64,000 bases of DNA from Streptomyces massasporeus (GCF_014648995.1 NZ_BMSE01000029.1:1-64000), one strand, 5' to 3'. Shown: positions 32,062 to 40,922, counted from the stretch's first letter. Made by a program: numbers and translations. The notes: generated by a model from the letters alone, not told the origin.

Positions 32062-32742
32062 ATGGCCTCCACCGTGCGCGTACAGGCCCCGATCGGGCAA
32101 CGCGCCCTGTTCATCACCACGCTCGCCGTGCCGCTGACCGGCTGGACCGTGCACGCGGTCAGCCTGCGCAGGAAGCTGTCCGCCGCCCGACGCGACCCGC
32201 TCACGGGTCTGCTCGGACGCGACGGTTTCACCGCCAAGGCCCGGCAGATCACCGACCGGTACGGCGACAGCGCCCTGGTCGGCATCGCGGACCTGGACCA
32301 CTTCAAGCAGATCAACGACGGACCCGGCGGGCACGCCGCCGGCGACCGCGTCCTGGCCGCCACAGCGCAGCGGTTCACCGCCTGGGCGGGCAGCCGCAGG
32401 GCGGTCGGCCGGCTCGGAGGAGACGAGTTCGCCTTCGCGGTCCGGATCGGCCCGGCCTGCCGCGAGCTCCGTCTCGCCCAGCTCACGCAGCTGCTCGCGC
32501 AGCCGGTGGAGGTCGACGACGGCGTCCTGGTCGACGTCGCCGCCTCGATCGGCGCCGCCTGCCCCGACATCCTCGGCACGACGGACCTGTCCCTGCTCCA
32601 GCGGTCCGCCGACGCCGCGATGTACGCGGGCAAGCACACCGGCCGTCCGGTCCTCGCCGCCCGCTCCCACGCTGCCGTGCCGTCCGTCAACGGCCGGCGC
32701 GCCGGGCGGCCGGGCACCGACACCCTCGGGGCCGCCGCGTGA
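32062..32742 (+). CDS. GGDEF-domain diguanylate cyclase candidate (226 aa)
   Basis: GGDEF enzymes make c-di-GMP from two GTP. The protein has one N-terminal hydrophobic span (ALFITTLAVPLTGWTVHAV), then DPLTGLLGRDGF, ADLDHFKQINDGPGGHAAGD and the intact signature RLGGDEFAF. The inhibitory RXXD site five residues upstream is absent (SRRAVG). GAGAGGGAGAG precedes the ATG. In Streptomyces c-di-GMP controls BldD and development, so a plasmid copy could delay or alter sporulation. It overlaps the next gene as GTGA. Confidence 0.8.
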   Translation: MASTVRVQAPIGQRALFITTLAVPLTGWTVHAVSLRRKLSAARRDPLTGLLGRDGFTAKARQITDRYGDSALVGIADLDHFKQINDGPGGHAAGDRVLAATAQRFTAWAGSRRAVGRLGGDEFAFAVRIGPACRELRLAQLTQLLAQPVEVDDGVLVDVAASIGAACPDILGTTDLSLLQRSADAAMYAGKHTGRPVLAARSHAAVPSVNGRRAGRPGTDTLGAAA

Positions 32743-33194
32743 AGAGGCCGACGCTGTACGCCCCGGACCACATCCGCGGCATCACCATCAAGCAGCCCTG
32801 GGCGGCCTGCATCCTGCACGGCGACAAGCGCGTGGAGAACCGGCCCCGGGCCTGGGCTCCGGGCTGGCGCCTGCTGCACGCCGGAGTCGAGACCGACCGG
32901 GCCGCGCTGCGCGACCCGCTCGTGGCCCGCACGATCCACGGGCACGAGCTGCCCACCCGCGCGGTCCTTGGCATCGTCCGCATCACCGGCTCCCACAACG
33001 ACCCCGGCGAGCCGTGTAGCCCCTGGGCGCAGACCGAGTGCGTCCACGTCGACCTGGACGACGTCTACCCGCTGGCCCTGCCGGTGCCCTGCGACGGCCA
33101 GCTCGGACCGTGGCTCGTCCCGCTCTCCGTCTTCGAGCAGGTCCTCGTCCAGCTGCCCGACCTCGCCCCACAGCTCACGGAGGTCCCGTCATGA
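32739..33194 (+). CDS. ASCH-domain protein (151 aa)
   Basis: The N-terminus HIRGITIKQPWAACILHGDK followed by RVENRPR matches the ASCH fold (a PUA-like RNA- or nucleotide-binding barrel). The GTG start overlaps the GGDEF stop and the gene's own stop overlaps the following WhiB-like start as ATGA, so it sits within a tightly coupled operon. ASCH proteins bind RNA and some cleave it. No further active-site claim can be made here. Confidence 0.75.
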   Translation: MKRPTLYAPDHIRGITIKQPWAACILHGDKRVENRPRAWAPGWRLLHAGVETDRAALRDPLVARTIHGHELPTRAVLGIVRITGSHNDPGEPCSPWAQTECVHVDLDDVYPLALPVPCDGQLGPWLVPLSVFEQVLVQLPDLAPQLTEVPS

Positions 33195-33739
33195 GCGGTG
33201 CGCGTACCGGCATCCCGAACGCCCCGTCCGTGGTCGCCGACGACCGGATCCCCTTCCCCCACACCGACACCCGCACCCGCTGCCAGAGCGACCCGAAGCT
33301 GTTCGCCATCGAGGACATCGCCGACCGCATGGAGCGGGAGAAGGCCCTCGCCAAGGCCAAGCTCGCCTGCTCCGGCTGCCCGATCGTCACCGGCTGCCTC
33401 AAGTGGGCGCTGGCCAACAGGCAGCTGACACCGACCGGCGTGTGGGCGGCGACCACCGCCCGGCAGCGGGCCACGCTCCGCAAGGGCCTCAAACGGCGCC
33501 TGGGGGACGACTGGGTCGGCGTTGTTGCCGAACAGGACCGCCAGCGGCAGGAGAGGCAGCAGGCGGCCCGCCACGCCCCGCCGCCCGTCCGTGACCAGGT
33601 GATGGCCCGCCTGGAGCTGGAGCTCATCCCCACCCGGCCCGCCCCGTACGAGCCGTGGAAGGAACCGATGACCCCGGCCCGGCAGGCGCAGAACATGGCG
33701 GTCCTCAAGGCCGCCCTGTCCACCAAGGCGGCCGCGTGA
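33191..33739 (+). CDS. WhiB-like iron-sulfur regulator with long C-terminus (182 aa)
   Basis: Cys31 (TRTRCQSDPKLF), then ACSGCPIVTGC and GVWAATT, give the four cluster cysteines with standard CX2C and CX5C spacing and the turn motif. A long basic, Gln-rich C-terminus (about residues 105-182) goes beyond the usual 80-110 residues. It overlaps its neighbours on both sides. This is the second Wbl in the window and may antagonise host Wbl proteins or act with the plasmid's own regulators. Confidence 0.85.
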   Translation: MSGARTGIPNAPSVVADDRIPFPHTDTRTRCQSDPKLFAIEDIADRMEREKALAKAKLACSGCPIVTGCLKWALANRQLTPTGVWAATTARQRATLRKGLKRRLGDDWVGVVAEQDRQRQERQQAARHAPPPVRDQVMARLELELIPTRPAPYEPWKEPMTPARQAQNMAVLKAALSTKAAA

Positions 33740-34548
33740 TGTTCGGCGACTGGCAGGAGGCCCTCCAAGCCGAGGGCTTGCCCCTGAACCCCAACCCCGT
33801 GGAACAGCAGGCCGCCGCAGTCCGCACCGTCGCCCGGCACGCGAGCAGCAAGGAGGACCTGGTCCTCCTCCTGGATGCCGTCGGTCTGCCCGGCGACGAC
33901 GACACCCTCACCGCCCTGCTCCCCCTCACCCCCGACCACGCAGGAGAAACCGGCATGTACGAGCGTCCCCTCAACGCGACCGAAGCGACCGCGCTGTCCA
34001 TGTACTACGACGGGGCGAACACCGCCGCCATCACGGACGCCACCGGACTGACCGAGGACGAGATCACCGCCCTTGCGGAGACCAACGACCCGCCGCGCAG
34101 CACGCCCACCGACGACGCCACCGAGACCGACAGCACCGAGGCCGACGGCGTGGAGCAGCTGCTCGCATGGGCCGAGGGCCACCCCACGGCCAGCATCCGC
34201 AACAAGGCCGCCCGAGTCCGCGGCGACCTTGCCGAGCTGACCGCCCGGCGCACCACCGACGACGCACAGCGCGAAGCCGAGGACCGCGTCACCCGCCTCA
34301 AGGCCGAACTGGAGAAGGCACAGGAAGACCTGCGCGCCGTGAAGGCCGGCACCGCCCCCGCGGCGACGGTCGCGCCCACCCCGATCCGCTCCGGCCTGGG
34401 CAGCGGGCGCAGCAGGGAAGAGCTCGCCGCCATCCGGACCTGGGCGCGCGCCAACGGCCACCAGGTCGCCGACGCGGGCATGATCCGCAAGTCGGTGCTG
34501 GAGGCATACGACGCCGCCCACCAGACGCCGACCGCGAAGGCCAGCTGA
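33739..34548 (+). CDS. Lsr2-type DNA-binding domain fused to a novel N-terminus (269 aa)
   Basis: The last 45 residues (SREELAAIRTWARANGHQVA, then a helix ending LEAYDAAHQ) match the C-terminal AT-hook-like DNA-binding domain of the nucleoid silencer Lsr2. The Lsr2 dimerisation domain is absent. Instead there is a short helical N-terminus, a segment NATEATALSMYYDGANTAAI that looks like an HTH, and a coiled coil (EAEDRVTRLKAELEKAQEDL). Start and upstream stop overlap as TGATG. Plasmid Lsr2-like proteins may silence or counter-silence AT-rich DNA; here this is inference. Confidence 0.65.
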   Translation: MFGDWQEALQAEGLPLNPNPVEQQAAAVRTVARHASSKEDLVLLLDAVGLPGDDDTLTALLPLTPDHAGETGMYERPLNATEATALSMYYDGANTAAITDATGLTEDEITALAETNDPPRSTPTDDATETDSTEADGVEQLLAWAEGHPTASIRNKAARVRGDLAELTARRTTDDAQREAEDRVTRLKAELEKAQEDLRAVKAGTAPAATVAPTPIRSGLGSGRSREELAAIRTWARANGHQVADAGMIRKSVLEAYDAAHQTPTAKAS

Positions 34549-34550
34549 CC

Positions 34551-35042
34551 ATGGCGGCCACCGACCCGATCGTCCTGGACGGCTTCCTGGACGAAGAGAC
34601 GGTGCCCGGCGACGTGCACGGGTCGACGGCGCGGTTCCGGCTCACCGTCTCCCCCTCGGACGAGCGCACGGACGAGATGCTCCTGCCGTGCAGCGTCGCC
34701 GACTCGGAGCTGGCGCACGCGGTCATCCATGACCTGGTCCCCGGCGACAAGCTCCGCGTCACCGGCTACCTCCGGCTGCCCCGCACGCCGGACGAGCCGA
34801 TGTGGCTGGTCGTCACCACCCTCGCCGTGCTGGAGACCGCCCCGCAGCTGTCCGACCCGGCCGCCTTCGCCACGGCGGTCATCGAGCGGTGCGGACCGTA
34901 CGTCTGCTGGTTCGAGGCCGACACCACCGAGGTGGAGGTGTTCACCGAGGGCGGCGACTGGGTCGGCACCGCGCCCGAGCCGAACGACCTGGGCGAGCTG
35001 CTCGAAGCCTTCGAGCACCGCCAGGCCGCCGGCGGCGAGTAG
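34551..35042 (+). CDS. Possible OB-fold protein (163 aa)
   Basis: The N-terminal 110 residues are beta-rich with an OB-like strand pattern (ARFRLTVSPSDERTDEMLLP; LVPGDKLRVTGYLRLP), reminiscent of single-strand-binding proteins but without a clear SSB signature. The C-terminal half is acidic. It starts two bases after the Lsr2-like gene. Neighbouring DNA-binding genes fit a nucleic-acid role, which remains inferred. Confidence 0.45.
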   Translation: MAATDPIVLDGFLDEETVPGDVHGSTARFRLTVSPSDERTDEMLLPCSVADSELAHAVIHDLVPGDKLRVTGYLRLPRTPDEPMWLVVTTLAVLETAPQLSDPAAFATAVIERCGPYVCWFEADTTEVEVFTEGGDWVGTAPEPNDLGELLEAFEHRQAAGGE

Positions 35043-35052
35043 CGGAGCCGCC

Positions 35053-35370
35053 GTGCCCATCCGTCTCGAGAACCTGCACCGGTACCCGCGCGACTGGAAC
35101 GAGATCAGCGCGCGGATCAGGTTGCAGCGGGCAGGCGGCCGCTGCGAGTGCACGGGCCACTGCGGCCTGACGCACCCGGGCGGCCGCTGCCCGGCCGTCC
35201 ACGAGCAGATCCACCCCGACACCGGCTCCGTGGTCGGCCTCACCACCGCCCACCTCAACCACACCCCCGAAGACGTGCGAGACGAGAACCTGCTCGCCGC
35301 CTGCCAGCTGTGCCACCTCATGGATTTGCGCAGCGATCAGTTCCTCGTGGTCACCGACATTCCTGAGTAG
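35053..35370 (+). CDS. HNH-like zinc protein (105 aa)
   Basis: CECTGHCGLTHPGGRCPAVH, then HLNHTPEDVRDENLLAACQL and CHL, follow the layout of actinobacterial plasmid and phage HNH proteins (zinc ligands plus H-N-H). The tail MDLRSDQFLVVTDIPE differs from the usual ending after CHL. GTG start 11 bp after the previous gene. It may be a nicking or restriction-like nuclease, or only a structural zinc domain. Confidence 0.6.
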   Translation: MPIRLENLHRYPRDWNEISARIRLQRAGGRCECTGHCGLTHPGGRCPAVHEQIHPDTGSVVGLTTAHLNHTPEDVRDENLLAACQLCHLMDLRSDQFLVVTDIPE

Positions 35371-35389
35371 CATCCACACCCCACCTCGA

Positions 35390-35713
35390 GTGCTGTGCCC
35401 CGCCTGCTCCTGGCCGGGTACGGCGCTCAGCGCCCCGGCCGCCGGGACTCGTTATCTCCGCCGTCACGCGTTACGTCGCCGACCGGGGTGCCGACCACTG
35501 GCACGAGAACGGCCCCGAGGCGCCTGCCTTGGCCCGCATGGCTTACAACAGCGGTAAGGGCCAGCGGCGCACTCGGGGCCCGGGCGCCGGGCCCTACTGG
35601 ATCAGTTCTGGCACAAGGGGTGGATCGCCGCGGCCGCATGGGTCGCCGCCGGGGCCCGCGCCTTGACCCGCCGAGGCACCCGGCCCCCCAGGGCCGGAGT
35701 CCGCCTCCTGTGA
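35390..35713 (+). pseudogene. Small gene with two compensating frameshifts
   Basis: Three frames in order give protein-like segments: LCPACSWPGTALSAPAAGTR, then TRYVADRGADHWHENGPEAP up to GQRRTRGPGAGP, then LLDQFWHKGWIAAAAWVAAG ending at 35713. The shifts fall at about 35465 and 35595 and cancel out. The joined product would be about 107 residues with a hydrophobic C-terminal helix. Either the gene has decayed or the sequence has errors in two places. Confidence 0.5.
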
Positions 35714-35793
35714 CTCCACGCCCCGGCCTGGCTGTCCCCCCGGACCGGTCCACGCAGTCACAGCAGCTCACCGACACGAGATGAGGCACCAGC

Positions 35794-36893
35794 ATGACGC
35801 TCATCAGCCCGAACACCGTCCTCGCGAACGCCCTGACGAAGGTGGAGGACGTCCTCGCCCCGCGCATCCGCGCCAACAGGCCGCAACGGATCGCCCTGGT
35901 GGTCGGTACCCAGATCAACGGCGCCCCCACGCCGGAACCTCGCTGGTGCAGTCCATGGCGTTCGCCACGGCCGCCCGCCTCCACGACCGCCACGACCTGC
36001 CCGTGGAGGTCCGCTTCTCGGCACTGGACAATGCGCCGCACGAGTTGGCCACCGACCCCGTATCGGGGAACCGTTACCAGCGGGCCTACGCCCAGGCCCT
36101 CGGCACGGACGGCATCGCCCGCCTGATCGCCACCCTCTACCAACCCCTGTTCGACGCCCTCTCCAAGCGGCTGGCCGTGCCGTACAGCGTGGAGACCTAC
36201 TCACAGCAGCAGGCGACCAGCCAGTTCCGGCAGACGTGGCTGCGGGTGCTGCCGCGCCTGGACGCCGCAAGCCTCTGGCTGGCTCCCTCCACGGGAGTCC
36301 CGCACCTGCGGGTGCCCTGCCCGCACTCCTGCGGGTGGGCGGAGAAGTACGCCGAGCGCACCCGCGTGGAAGACGCCGGCCGCGGCCTCGCCCGCGTATC
36401 GGCGGTCTGCCTGCACCACGGCCCCTACACGGCCACCATCACGCCTGACGGTGGCGGCTACCTCGACCTCGCCACCCTCTACCGCAACATGGTCAAGGAA
36501 CTCGCCGCGCTCGCGGAGACCAGTGTTCTTCAGGTGATGGTCAAGGGCACCGACTGGATGCCCGGGAGCATCCTGGTCGACGGCGCGCTCCAGGCCGTGG
36601 GCCTGACCCGGGGCCAACTGCCCGCTCGGCTGTTCTGCCTGATGATCGTCGCCGAGACGGGCGCCAAGCTCTCCAAGAGCCTCATCCGCTCCGGGGAGGC
36701 GGCGTTGCCCGCGGGCGCCGAACCGTGGATGCTCGACACCCGGAAGTGGCCCGGCACCGTGGGGGAGTTCGCGGACCGCCTGCTGAACCTGGCGGGCCTG
36801 CTGCTGTCCCACCCCCGGCACTTCTTCCGCTCGTACTCGGCTGCGGAGCTGTCGCGGCTGATGTCCTTACCCGCAGGGAGCCCGGCTACATGA
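35794..36893 (+). CDS. Class I aminoacyl-tRNA-synthetase-like protein, frameshifted near residue 48
   Basis: The first 48 codons (RPQRIALVVGTQINGAPT) and a second frame starting GTSLVQSMAFATAARLHDRH join by one missing base at about 35937, giving 366 residues. NGAPT-GTS resembles the HIGH region and AETGAKLSKSLIRSG the KMSKS loop of class I synthetases. CPHSCGW adds a possible zinc site. It is closest in style to lysyl-type class I enzymes, but no anticodon domain is evident. A TTA codon lies near the 3' end. Its stop overlaps the next ASCH gene. It may modify tRNA or a small molecule. Confidence 0.5.
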
Positions 36894-37243
36894 GCACCGC
36901 CTCAGCCCGCGTCATCGAGCTGAACCTGTACCCCCAGTACTTCGATCTCGTGGCCGCCGGCCGCAAGACCCGGGAGGTCCGGGTGAAGTACCCGAAGTTC
37001 GACGGCCTGGCGGCCGGTGACCTGATCCGGTTCACGGTCAAGGGCACCGACCGGTCATGCATGACGCGGGTGACACGCGTTGCCGAGTACGCCTCGTTCG
37101 AGGAACTCCTGGACGCCGAAGGGCCCTCCCAGGTGAACCCCGAAGCCAGCCGTGAGGAGCAACTGGCCAACATCCGGCGCATCTACCCGCCGGACAAGGA
37201 ACGGCTCGGCTGCCTGGCCATCGGTATCGCACTGGTCAACTGA
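36890..37243 (+). CDS. Second ASCH-domain protein (117 aa)
   Basis: VIELNLYPQYFDLVAAGRKT followed by REVRVKYP is a clear ASCH/EOLA-like start, with GDLIRFTVKG and a C-terminal LGCLAIGIALV strand. ATGA overlap couples it to the synthetase-like gene, which suggests the two act together on RNA. It is distinct from the ASCH protein at 32739. A strong terminator closes the transcription unit. Confidence 0.8.
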   Translation: MSTASARVIELNLYPQYFDLVAAGRKTREVRVKYPKFDGLAAGDLIRFTVKGTDRSCMTRVTRVAEYASFEELLDAEGPSQVNPEASREEQLANIRRIYPPDKERLGCLAIGIALVN

Positions 37244-37256
37244 CCCCAGCAAATGA

Positions 37257-37303
37257 GGCCCCCGGCCACGCCCCTCCGACGAGGGGCCGACCGGGGGTCC
37301 TTT
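37257..37303 (+). terminator. Nested hairpin ending the long plus-strand region
   Basis: GCCCCTC-CGAC-GAGGGGC is enclosed by GGCCCCCGG/CCGGGGGTC and followed by CTTTGCG, 13 bp after the ASCH stop. Confidence 0.75.
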
Positions 37304-37813
37304 GCGTTGCGGCCATCCTCGCGGCTCTCGTCCTGCTCCTGACCACCGCCGGCTTCACGGCCGTCGTATAGCGCGCAGCATGCCCGCCCGGGCCACGACC
37401 GTGCGCAGGCCACACACGACAAGAGGCTTACCTCATACGGTGGAAAGCCCCTCCCGCGGCCGCTGTGCCTTTCGCCGTGGCCGTCCTCGCCGACGACGTC
37501 CGTGTGCGCCGTCCGCCGCGATCCGCTCTCGGGCCTGCCCCGGCCCCGAGGCTCTCCTCGCCTACGGCGAGCGGCTGCTGCGTACCCCGGCCGGGTTTGC
37601 GGCGCGCCAAGGTAACCCATAGGACCCGAATGGAAGTGGGGATGGCTACGAACCGTGCGCGTGGACGTACAAACGGCGCTCGTGGACCTATTCGCGGGAC
37701 ATCTACCGGCGACGGACCGGCGGTAGGGCTCTCCCCGGGTGGCGCCCGTGGCGGAGCTCTTCGTGAGGCGGCAACGAGGGCCGTTGTCAGAGGTGATTGG
37801 CAAGATTGCGGCC
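37304..37813. other. Stretch without an intact gene; possible GGDEF remnant
   Basis: No intact frame with a good start was seen. At about 37525-37610 two frames give RDPLSGLPRP and EALLAYGERLLRT, which together resemble the start of a GGDEF domain, but the rest is missing. The remainder shows no clear feature. Confidence 0.3.
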
Positions 37814-38840
37814 ATGAATGACACTCCTGTCACTCCGCCACGGCCGATCGACGTTGCCGCGGTCTCTCCCCAACTGGCCCCGCTGGCCCGCACGGCGACC
37901 CGCCTGCACCCCCGCCCTGGGGCGCCGACGTGGCACGACAGCTCAATCGGCGGGCCGCTGCTGTGGCCCGCCGAGGAACCGTGGCCGCACTGCGAGGAAC
38001 CGCATGTGACGGACGGCATCAACCCAGCCCAGTCCCCGGCGGATCTGCGGCTGGAACGACGGATCTTCGCCGCCTCGCACGGCCGGGACCTGACTCCCGA
38101 GGAACGGGAGACCCTCGAGCGGATCCGGCCCCCTCAGACGTATCCGTTGAGGCTCAAGGTCCAGGCGTACGACGGCCCCATAGCGATGCTGCCCGTCGCG
38201 CAACTGTACGCACGGGATGTGCCCGATCTGAGCCCGCCGGAGGGTAAGGACCTGTTGCAGGTTCTGTGGTGCCCCTTCGATCATCCGATCATGCCCAGGA
38301 CCCTGCTCTTCTGGCGTTCCGCAGCCGCTGTCACGGACATCCTCGACACCCCCCCCAGAGCCGCCCGCAGTGCAGTTCGACGGTTATCTACCGGAACCGT
38401 GCGTGCTCGAACCGGAGCAGATCACCGAGTACCCCGACCATCTGGAGCTGAGCGAAGAACTGCAGGAGCAGCTCAAGCAGTGGAGTGTGCCGCAGGCAGG
38501 AAAGGAAGACATGGACCCGGCCACGTACTACGACTGTGTGCTGTCCAACGCACCCGGCTGGAAGGTCGGCGGCTGGCCCGCTTGGAACTCCACCGACCCC
38601 AGCCCGCAGCACTGCTCCGAGTGCGGCACCGGCATGGAGGTTCTGATGACCGTCGCCACGTTTGAGGAAGGGGACGACGCCGGGAACAGCTGGTCTCCGT
38701 ACCCCCACCCAGGTGCTGGACCGTACCCCGGCCACCGCGGCTACAACGCGACCGGGGTCCAGATAGGCAGCGGCTACCGGCAGCATCTTTTCGTCTGCCC
38801 GGCGGAGCCCGAGCATCCGCACATCGAGTTGATGACGTAG
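37814..38840 (+). pseudogene. DUF1963 (YwqG)-like gene broken at a C8 tract
   Basis: The ATG at 37814 opens a 340-residue DUF1963-like protein: SIGGPLLWPAEEPWPHC early, LLQVLWCPFDHP in the middle, and GWKVGGWPAWNSTDPSPQHC with CSECGTGMEVLMTVATFEEG late. The frame changes at eight consecutive C at 38349-38356; with seven C the reading continues DTPPEPPAVQFDGYLPEP. The total length has exactly one base too many. A sequencing error is as likely as a true mutation. The family function is unknown. Confidence 0.6.
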
Positions 38841-38842
38841 CC

Positions 38843-39240
38843 CGTGCGCTGGCCGGCAGCGCCGTCGTGGTCGGCGGCGGGTTCGCCCTGATCGCGGCGG
38901 CTTGGTCGGGCCTGGCCGAATTGTTCGCGGCGATGGGGGTGCTCGGCTTCGGCGTCGGCGGCCTCTCGGCCGCGATGCCCGGCGTCATTTTGGCCGTCAC
39001 TCCCAGGAGCGAGACGTCGAGCGCCATGAGCTTCAACTACGTCGTCCGCAGTGTCGGATACTCCCTGGGCAGCGACATCGGCGGCCTGGTCCTGGCCGCG
39101 GCCACCGCCCTGGCCACCTCTCCCACGACGACAGCGCCTACACCACCGCGGCGCTGGTCGGCATCGGCGCCACGGCGATCACGACGCTGACAAGCCTCGC
39201 TCCCCCGCCGACGCTCGTCCGAGACCAGCCCGCAAGTCAG
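38843..39240 (+). pseudogene. C-terminal remnant of an MFS transporter
   Basis: The stretch reads RALAGSAVVVGGGFALIAAA, then FAAMGVLGFGVGGLSAAMPG and SFNYVVRSVGYSLGSDIGGL, typical of the last spans of a DHA2-type exporter. No start exists, and near 39120 the frame shifts (to DDSAYTTAALVGIGATAITT). It is a truncated, decayed gene. Confidence 0.65.
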
Positions 39241-39268
39241 ATGTACTCATCCCAACACTGGAGGTTCC

Positions 39269-39562
39269 ATGCCCAAGGGCTACTGGGTCAGCGTCTACCC
39301 CGCCATTTCCGACCCTGAGGGGCTGACTGCCTACAACGAGCTGGCGGGTCTGGCTGTCCGGTCTGAGGGCGGGCGCGTCCTGTCCAATTTCGGTCGAGTC
39401 GTCGCCCACGAGGCCGGAATGACCGAGCGTGTCGTTCTGATCGAGTTCGACAGTTTTGAACAGGCGGTCGCGGCATACGAGAGCGAGTCATACCAGAAGG
39501 CGCTGGTGGCCCTCCCCGACGGCTTCGAGCGCGACTTCCGCATCGTCGAAGGCATCGACTGA
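39269..39562 (+). CDS. DUF1330-family protein (97 aa)
   Basis: PKGYWVSVYPAISDPEGLTA, GRVLSNFGRVV and VLIEFDSFEQAVAAYESESY define the small ferredoxin-like DUF1330 fold. GGAGG lies four bases before the ATG. Length is normal. The family has no firm function; some members are dimeric barrel proteins that may bind small ligands. Confidence 0.85.
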   Translation: MPKGYWVSVYPAISDPEGLTAYNELAGLAVRSEGGRVLSNFGRVVAHEAGMTERVVLIEFDSFEQAVAAYESESYQKALVALPDGFERDFRIVEGID

Positions 39563-39667
39563 CCGAGGTCCTCCAGTCGGACCGACTGGCCCCCGCGACT
39601 TCGAGGACGACACCTTCGTTCTTGTCTCCGCAGGCCCACTCTTGGACCGCACCGCCAGGCGGAACCA

Positions 39668-40057
39668 GTGACATACCCGCGACTGCTCGCCCCCGAGGAG
39701 AAGCTCGCCGACGCGAAGAAGCTGTTGAGCCTCCCGCCTATCGTCGTGATCTGCGGCTCCACCCGCTTCATGACCGAGATGAACGAGGCCGATCTGCGGG
39801 AGACCGCAGCCGGGCGGATCGTCGTCAAACCAGGCTGTGACATGAAGTCGCCGCACGCACTCTGGGCCGATCCTGTCGACGGCGAGGGGTTGAAGGCTCG
39901 GCTCGACGAGCTGCACCGGGCGAAGATCCGGCTTGCTGATGAGGTGCTCGTGGTCGGCAACTACATCGGAGTCAGCACCAGAGCCGAAATCGCCTACGCC
40001 CGGTCGCTGGGCAAGCCCATGCGGTTCACCCACCCCGACGTCGACCCTGACGCCTGA
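39668..40057 (+). CDS. Nucleoside 2-deoxyribosyltransferase-like protein (129 aa)
   Basis: PPIVVICGSTRFMTEMNEAD is the typical first strand and loop of nucleoside deoxyribosyltransferase-like folds, followed by LDELHRAKIRLADEVLVVGN and YIGVSTRAEIAYARSLGKPM, where the Glu near the end is the usual catalytic position. It may act on nucleotides or their analogues. GTG start 106 bp after the DUF1330 gene. A strong terminator follows. Confidence 0.6.
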   Translation: MTYPRLLAPEEKLADAKKLLSLPPIVVICGSTRFMTEMNEADLRETAAGRIVVKPGCDMKSPHALWADPVDGEGLKARLDELHRAKIRLADEVLVVGNYIGVSTRAEIAYARSLGKPMRFTHPDVDPDA

Positions 40058-40155
40058 CCGCCCGCCGCTCCCTCGGCAACCAGGGCCGGCAGCCCGCCGC
40101 CTGACCGTGTCGCGGTGGCTTCGACCACCGCCCACTCCACACCCTCAGCACACAC

Positions 40156-40199
40156 GAGGCCCCTGGCCGCCCCTCGCCTGAGGGTCGGCCAGGGGCCTC
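40156..40199 (+). terminator. Nested 13-bp hairpin
   Basis: GAGGCCCCTGGCC and GGCCAGGGGCCTC pair perfectly around an inner CCCTC-GCCT-GAGGG hairpin. Confidence 0.75.
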
Positions 40200-40454
40200 T
40201 CTGCGTTCTGGACCAGTCGATCACCCCATGTGCGCCAGCACATCAGGCCGCGTACGCGACACCGCACCAGGACAAGGTGAACCCAACGCCTCGGTGGAGG
40301 TGGAGCGACGCAGTCCCGCATACCTGTCGAGATCCGGCATCTTTCCCGTCAGGACGGCGGCCTACCGTCGGCAGGGGATGCCCATGTGGTCCCGGAGGGG
40401 GCCGACTTAGGATCACGAGGATGACCAGTCGTTTGTCATGCCAAAGGAGCTCTC

Positions 40455-40922
40455 ATGGCCGAGCTTGTCCGGCAGCAACACCTTGATGCAGATGTGGGGC
40501 ATCACGGCTTCGGGCTTCAGGAGTCCGATGACGGTGACCTGCCTGTCCCGTTCCCTGACGACTTCAAGCAGGGCGTGTTCCTGAACGACTTCCCGGGGCG
40601 TCTCGACCTCTACAGCGGCGGCCACACACATACCGCGGCGGTCACCCTCGAGGTGTGGGACGGGGAGCCCCCTGAGCAGGATCCGTCCCGGTGGGACGAG
40701 CAGGCCGAGGCCCCCTTCGAGTCGACCAGCGGTGAAGTGGCCGTGTGGTCCATGGACTTGGGACGCGCCGACGATGTGATCACGCTCGCCGATGCGGGGG
40801 GCTCCTGGCGAGTCCGGGTGAGCTGTGCCGGGCGCAGCGAAGCTGCGGCACTGTCGGAGCAGGAGGGTACGGGCGAAGGCGTGGAGAGGTACCTCGTGCA
40901 GTTCTGGCCCGCAACGGCCTGA
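40455..40922 (+). CDS. Unknown protein (155 aa)
   Basis: AAAGGAG precedes the ATG at 40455. The sequence is acidic and beta-rich (AAVTLEVWDGEPPEQDPSRW; EVAVWSMDLGRADDVITLAD; WRVRVSCAGRSEA) and ends LVQFWPATA. This style is seen in small immunity-like or conserved orphan proteins, but no family was identified. It is convergent with the secreted nuclease gene. Confidence 0.55.
   Translation: MAELVRQQHLDADVGHHGFGLQESDDGDLPVPFPDDFKQGVFLNDFPGRLDLYSGGHTHTAAVTLEVWDGEPPEQDPSRWDEQAEAPFESTSGEVAVWSMDLGRADDVITLADAGGSWRVRVSCAGRSEAAALSEQEGTGEGVERYLVQFWPATA

Noticed and set aside
40455..40922. Immunity protein for the secreted nuclease
   Set aside because: It is adjacent and acidic, but no immunity family was recognised and secreted DNases of this type do not generally need one; kept as unknown.
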